NCBI GenBank assembly: GCA_905182985.1
Contig: CAJJDN010000044.1
Span: 450,919-514,918 of the forward strand
From: Paramecium sonneborni
Taxonomy: Eukaryota; Ciliophora; Oligohymenophorea; Peniculida; Parameciidae
Reading direction: 5' to 3'
Length of the DNA: 64,000 bases
The position numbers and the translations under genes are program-made. Numbering within the stretch: the stretch's first letter is position 1; the number at the start of each line of letters is the position of its first letter. This document shows positions 59,890-64,000 of the stretch, in pieces. The notes under the pieces are model-generated. The model had not been told where the DNA came from and searched no databases. It worked only from the letters and a program-made list of their open reading frames with translations.

Positions 59890-62375
59890 TCAAAATATAC
59901 GATAATATTACAACACTTAAATTAATGATTCCTTTTTTACTGGTTTAGATAAATAATAATCTATTCCATTTTGATAGCATTATTCTTTTGTTTGATTATC
60001 AGTAAAAGCAGTACAAGCTATAATAGGAATTGAGAATCGTTTTTTAATTTATCTAGATGCTTCCCAACCATCAAGAAGAGGCATATTGATATCCATAAAT
60101 ATTAATTAATACTACTTATCAAAGCATTTCAAACAATTAGCTATAAAAAAATAAATTAACATTATACTTTTTTTTTATTTTGAATATATTAAATCTACAC
60201 ATTCTTTTCCATTAAATACTTAATCTGAAGTAAAACCAAGTTATTCTAATAAGATTGATAATGCTAATATATTAATTTATTCATCATCAACAATGAGTAT
60301 ATTTGGACAACGACATTCTATTAATGATTAATTGCTTCTCATTAAAAATGATTGTTATTATTATTATTATTATTAAGATTTAATATATTTGACTCTAGTT
60401 TAATAATCTTCAATTGAACATTCATTATTTACTGTTTCAATAGAAACTGCATCTATAAGTTCTTAAACAAAACGTATTTAACTTTAAGGTCTTCTTGGTC
60501 TAATTTGATTACTTTCATTAATGATCTAACCATTATTATTTAATAAATGAGAGAATTTAGTTCTCATTAATCCTCTTTTGCATGTCTCTATTCCAGCATT
60601 AACTTCTGTCTATCTAGTATCTATAACAATCTTTTTATTCAAAACTATTAAAGGACTTTTTGGGTTATTAGATTTGACTCCAGGACTAACTGTTTAAGGA
60701 TACACAGAAAACCAACAATGAAAACCTTTACCTGTTTATGTTTCAAATCTTAAACCCCCTCCTTTTTCATATCTCTATTATGATAATGCTTCTGCAATCT
60801 TATTACTAATAAATAATCCCAATCCAAACCCTGCTGTATTTTTTGATATTTTCTATATTGATGGCACTCCTGATTACAATAATAAAGTTAATCGATCTTA
60901 TTCTTACTTTTTCATTCCTATTCCAGTATCTTCAACATGAAACACTACATATTATTAATTTTTAGTAGACTAACATGTTTCAACCTTTAAGGATATTGAT
61001 CCTTGAAGTGTAAACTTTTAAGCATTTGATACTAAATTAATCAAAATCTACTTAATTCTATTTCTATCTGATAGAATTTGTTTTATTTTAGAATTAAAAT
61101 CTGTTTTAATTTCTAAATTCTTTTTTGATATTTAATCTTTAAAAAGGGAAATTACTTCTATTATTAATTCCTATATGTTGAATACTCCTACTTATAAACT
61201 AAATGTCTTCCCTAAAATACTATTATAATCCATCATATCCAAAACCATGCTATGCATCACTTTACCATTTACTAATATAGGTTTGAAAAATTATTCTTAT
61301 ATATTTTATGGTACATCTTCATGACATTCTGCTACTTAGGCCAATGCTAATATATAATTTAATGATGTATTATATTCATGACTAAAACTCTTAAATAATT
61401 GTTGCATTGTAGTTTATGTGAACACTTTCTTAATTTACAAATTATATTCTTCCATATTTTATATTATGATTGTAAAAGATTTGGGTTCAAAATAAAAAAC
61501 TTTCAAATGAAGATCATTATACCCACGAATACTGAAAACTTCAAATTCATATGGGAATTTCTATAATTATTATAATTGTTCCAATAATTCATTCAAGGAA
61601 TAATTTTGTTAAACATCTTTCAAATCCTATATTGAAGGAAATTTACAACTAAATTATTCCTACATCAATAATTTAGTCTATTTGTCTACTGATTATAATG
61701 GACTATTCAAAAGTTCCTAAATATTGATATTTTTCAATAAATCTTATGCTCTTGAATTGCACATCATCAAATTTAATTTACCATCTAATTTTATTATACT
61801 AACCAAACTATTTTATAATTCCTATATTCTATCTGTGTCTTAACTAGTTTTGATATTAATAGTGTCTTCAAGACCACCTTCAGCATTTTTGAGTTATTAC
61901 TCTTATTTCTTTTAGAAATAGAAAGCAAACAATAATAATATAAATGTTATTATTATTGTTTAACCTCTATTTAGATTGTCTAACATTTTCCAAATGCACA
62001 TTATGATGAGATGAAGGAATTTGAAAATTTAAAAATAAAGTTTCTTTGTTCTATTCTTATTTAAATGGTCATATAATAAGGGTGGAAGTAGAAACAAATA
62101 TACTTTTTCGTCATTCATTTCTTACATTATTACTATTTTAAATTTATGAGTTACCTAAAATGTTTAAAGATAATAAAAGAATTGGAATAAGCAAACTTAT
62201 AGATTGTCTAGATTTTTGTAGATATTGTAATATGAGGAAGCTAAGAACAATCCCCAACTAGATACCATAATAAAATAGCTGTCTCTATCATATAAATATT
62301 GTACTCAATTCCTAGCATCATTTCGTAAATTGTATTGCATAGCCAAACGCTACTGTATAAAATAGCCAATATCAT
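59890..62375 (-). CDS. Membrane-bound hybrid histidine kinase
   Basis: Order from the N-terminus: hydrophobic segments (MILAILYSSVWLCNTIYEM; LLIPILLLSLNIL; TIIITFILLLFAFYF) with some exon joins unresolved; a linker with a possible PAS-like region; the dimerisation box LFKSFSHEYNTSLNYILALA with the phospho-accepting His; the ATP domain with INLVSNAQKFT (N box), FHVEDTGIGM (G1) and GFGLGLFIS (G2); a Ser/Gln-rich linker; and a receiver domain with ILIVDDEQINILAL, the phospho-acceptor in FMDINMPLLDGWEA, CTAFTD (Thr) and YYLSKPVKKESL (Lys). All phosphorelay residues are present. Hybrid kinases sense a signal and relay phosphate from His to Asp. No HPt or separate regulator is seen nearby. The linker Gln run is encoded by TAA codons (near 60360). 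Confidence 0.88.
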
Positions 62376-62622
62376 TTTTAATATATGTTTATATAATTAA
62401 ATTATAATCAGACTTAGAGATTAGTTGTATTTAAACTATTAAACTAGAAGTTTTGGATCTCTCTACTATTTAGAAGTATTAAGGTCAATTACAATTCAGA
62501 TGTTTCTGTATTTAAATTAATTAAATTTCGCCAATTTATCTAATTTACTAACAATTTACTAAAAGAAAAGAAATATTCAAATCTTACTCTAAAAAAATGG
62601 ATATCAATTTATTTTTATATTA
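62376..62622. other. Short AT-rich intergenic region
   Basis: Promoter-side gap between the histidine kinase start and the end of the cyclic-nucleotide-binding gene. Nothing else recognised. Confidence 0.35.
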
Positions 62623-63824
62623 TCAATTTAAAAATTTATTCAGTTTCATTCTACTTGTCATGTGTCTATGGTATTTGAGTGGTAGCAACAAAATATCAGC
62701 ATCCTATTTGATAATACTATTTTAAGAAGTCAAATTAGTATTATTTAACAAGAAAGTTTCAGTGTGTAATTTTTTAAAACTAGATCTTTAAGTTGTTATA
62801 CTCGTTAAACTTTATTATTTTTTACGTTTAGGAGTCAATTTATCATATTTGACACCTTTCATAATTTCAGGTACTTAAAGATCAATGATATGATGATCTA
62901 AAAGAGATTTTTTAAGACTCATTTTTATTTTTAATCTTTCTTCAATTATAGATTATGCTTTAATTGGTAATTGAATAAACTATGACTTTTGGATTTCAAA
63001 AATATGAGCCTATTACTTGACTTTAGCAGTGTAAGGAGCAATTGTAAAATCTTCATTAAAAGAATCGAAAATGGAACATGTACATAAAATGTTTCGCTTA
63101 GTTTCTAAATTTACTTGGCCTTGATAGACAATAAACAATGATTCAGTAGGTTGATATATAGTAATAATTGTATCATTTTCTTCAAATTGTTGTAAAAGCA
63201 AAGAATCAGACAAAGAATATATTTGTTATTTCTCAGTTTAATTAGTAGGTTCAAATAGTTTGACAAAGAATGTGCGTTTTTATCTGATAAATTATTCATG
63301 TTTGAGGAATAAGAGAGACTGTGATTATTTAGTTACATAGAGTAATTTTGTGTGTTCTAGAGAGAACTAAATAGGATATAACATTTTACAATTTTAGAAA
63401 GGTATTGTTTTTCAGCTATATATCCATAATTTAATTGTCTTTGAAACAAGAGTTTATTTTTTTTGATATATTGAACATTTGATTCAAAAGCATCAAGGTC
63501 ATCTTGTTCAGAGGAATCAAGAACCAACTTACCTTCTAGAAATAAATAAATGTTATCATTTATAGTTTCAGATATCACTTGAAAGGGATGTAATTCAAGT
63601 AAATGGAGACGTTAGCAAAGCTGAATGGATTATACAAAATAATTACTAAGATATATTCAGACCTACTCTATAGTTACAATTTGAGGAATAATGGTTGAAG
63701 ATGAAGTTTAAGATTCTCATAAATAAGCTATCTAATAGTTAAATATAAATACTTCTGCTTAAAGTTATGTACGCTGATTGATTTTAAGAAGATCTTAGGC
63801 GAGGGTATTAATAATTTCAGTCAT
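62623..63824 (-). CDS. Cyclic-nucleotide-binding-fold protein (diverged)
   Basis: Three introns (25, 26 and 23 nt) leave 1128 bases, 375 residues. Two beta-roll regions resemble cNMP domains: FQVISETINDNIYLFLEGKL, and LLLQQFEENDTIITIYQPTE with SLFIVYQGQVNLETK. The phosphate-binding cassette (FGE-x-A ... R) is not recognisable in either, so nucleotide binding is doubtful. The C-terminal part is basic (KYDKLTPKRKKQQS). It belongs to the family of ciliate cNBD proteins that also includes the gene at 27774. Its ATG is 13 bp from the divergent deaminase gene. Confidence 0.7.
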
Positions 63825-63837
63825 ATATATAAAATAA

Positions 63838-64000
63838 ATGGAATTATAAAAGGAGGACATATTAAAATATATGAAATTAGCTTTAGAATAGGCAGAAATA
63901 GGAAGATAGAATAAAGAGGTTCCAGTTGGATGCGTAATAGTAAATAGAAACAATGGTGAAATTATTGAAAAAGCTCATAACAATACTAATATGTCTAAAA
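63838..64000 (+). CDS. tRNA adenosine deaminase (ADAT2/TadA-like), N-terminal part
   Basis: The frame from MELQKEDILKYMKLALEQAE runs to the window edge. YMKLALEQAEIGRQNKEVPV followed by GCVIVNRNNGEIIEKAHN matches the start of the cytidine-deaminase-like fold in ADAT2 and bacterial TadA (MxxALxxAxxA...E-V-P-V-G-A-V-I-V). The zinc-binding H-A-E and P-C-x2-C motifs should lie just past position 64000 and cannot be checked. The enzyme converts wobble adenosine 34 of tRNAs to inosine. Confidence 0.8.

Noticed and set aside
1..64000. Many in-frame TAA/TAG codons as signs of pseudogenes
   Set aside because: Conserved proteins read through them with preserved similarity, so they encode Gln in this organism.

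Overview
The window reads as ciliate macronuclear DNA, most like Paramecium. It is extremely AT-rich. Long conserved proteins only appear when TAA and TAG are read as glutamine and TGA is the sole stop. Genes are cut by tiny introns of roughly 18-38 nt (GT...AG, usually GTA...TAG), and intergenic gaps are often only a few bases. Standard-code ORF calls therefore show only fragments or shadows. I worked out exons by hand. Where the exon sum is a multiple of three I say so; elsewhere the ends are reliable but internal introns are not fully resolved.

Assembly: three single N bases (9847, 19954, 26363) are each followed by what looks like an exact repeat of the preceding 1.14-1.19 kb. These look like uncollapsed contig overlaps, so the window is four contigs and the apparent duplicates (one MGC protein, one coiled-coil C-terminus, one hypothetical gene) are probably artefacts.

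Layout. 1-7.4 kb: a protein with three SP-RING (MIZ) modules, the splicing factor Prp17/CDC40 on the minus strand, and a cyclic-nucleotide-binding channel with a degenerate pore filter and a zinc knuckle. 7.6-11 kb: a cluster of short proteins starting Met-Gly-Cys (predicted lipid anchors) in gene-poor DNA. 11-21 kb: coiled-coil proteins, a DUSP-USP deubiquitinase, a polytopic membrane protein, a small basic protein and a fourth MGC protein. 21-25 kb: a P5B-type ATPase. 25-32.3 kb: a hypothetical gene, a tandem cyclic-nucleotide-binding protein, a MutS/MSH4-like protein that has lost its ATPase motifs, and a possible ATG13-like protein. 32.3-39.2 kb: a PPTC7-type PP2C phosphatase, a SAMHD1-like HD hydrolase, an oxysterol-binding protein and an RBR ubiquitin ligase.

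39.3-46.1 kb: hypothetical proteins, a long coiled-coil protein and mitochondrial enoyl-CoA hydratase. 46.1-53.4 kb: a gene-poor stretch with a protein-kinase relic, then a pseudokinase, a Myb/SANT protein, weak hypotheticals and a zinc alcohol dehydrogenase. 53.9-64 kb: a protein with four RING-like zinc clusters, two tandem paralogous two-pass membrane proteins, a hybrid histidine kinase, another cyclic-nucleotide-binding protein and the start of an ADAT2/TadA-type tRNA deaminase.

Themes: ubiquitin/SUMO machinery (SP-RING, USP, RBR, multi-RING), cyclic-nucleotide sensing (three proteins), lipid-anchored small proteins, and family members whose catalytic motifs are lost while the reading frame stays open (MutS-like, kinase, channel pore). 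No rRNA, tRNA, CRISPR array, telomere repeat or transposon was recognised.
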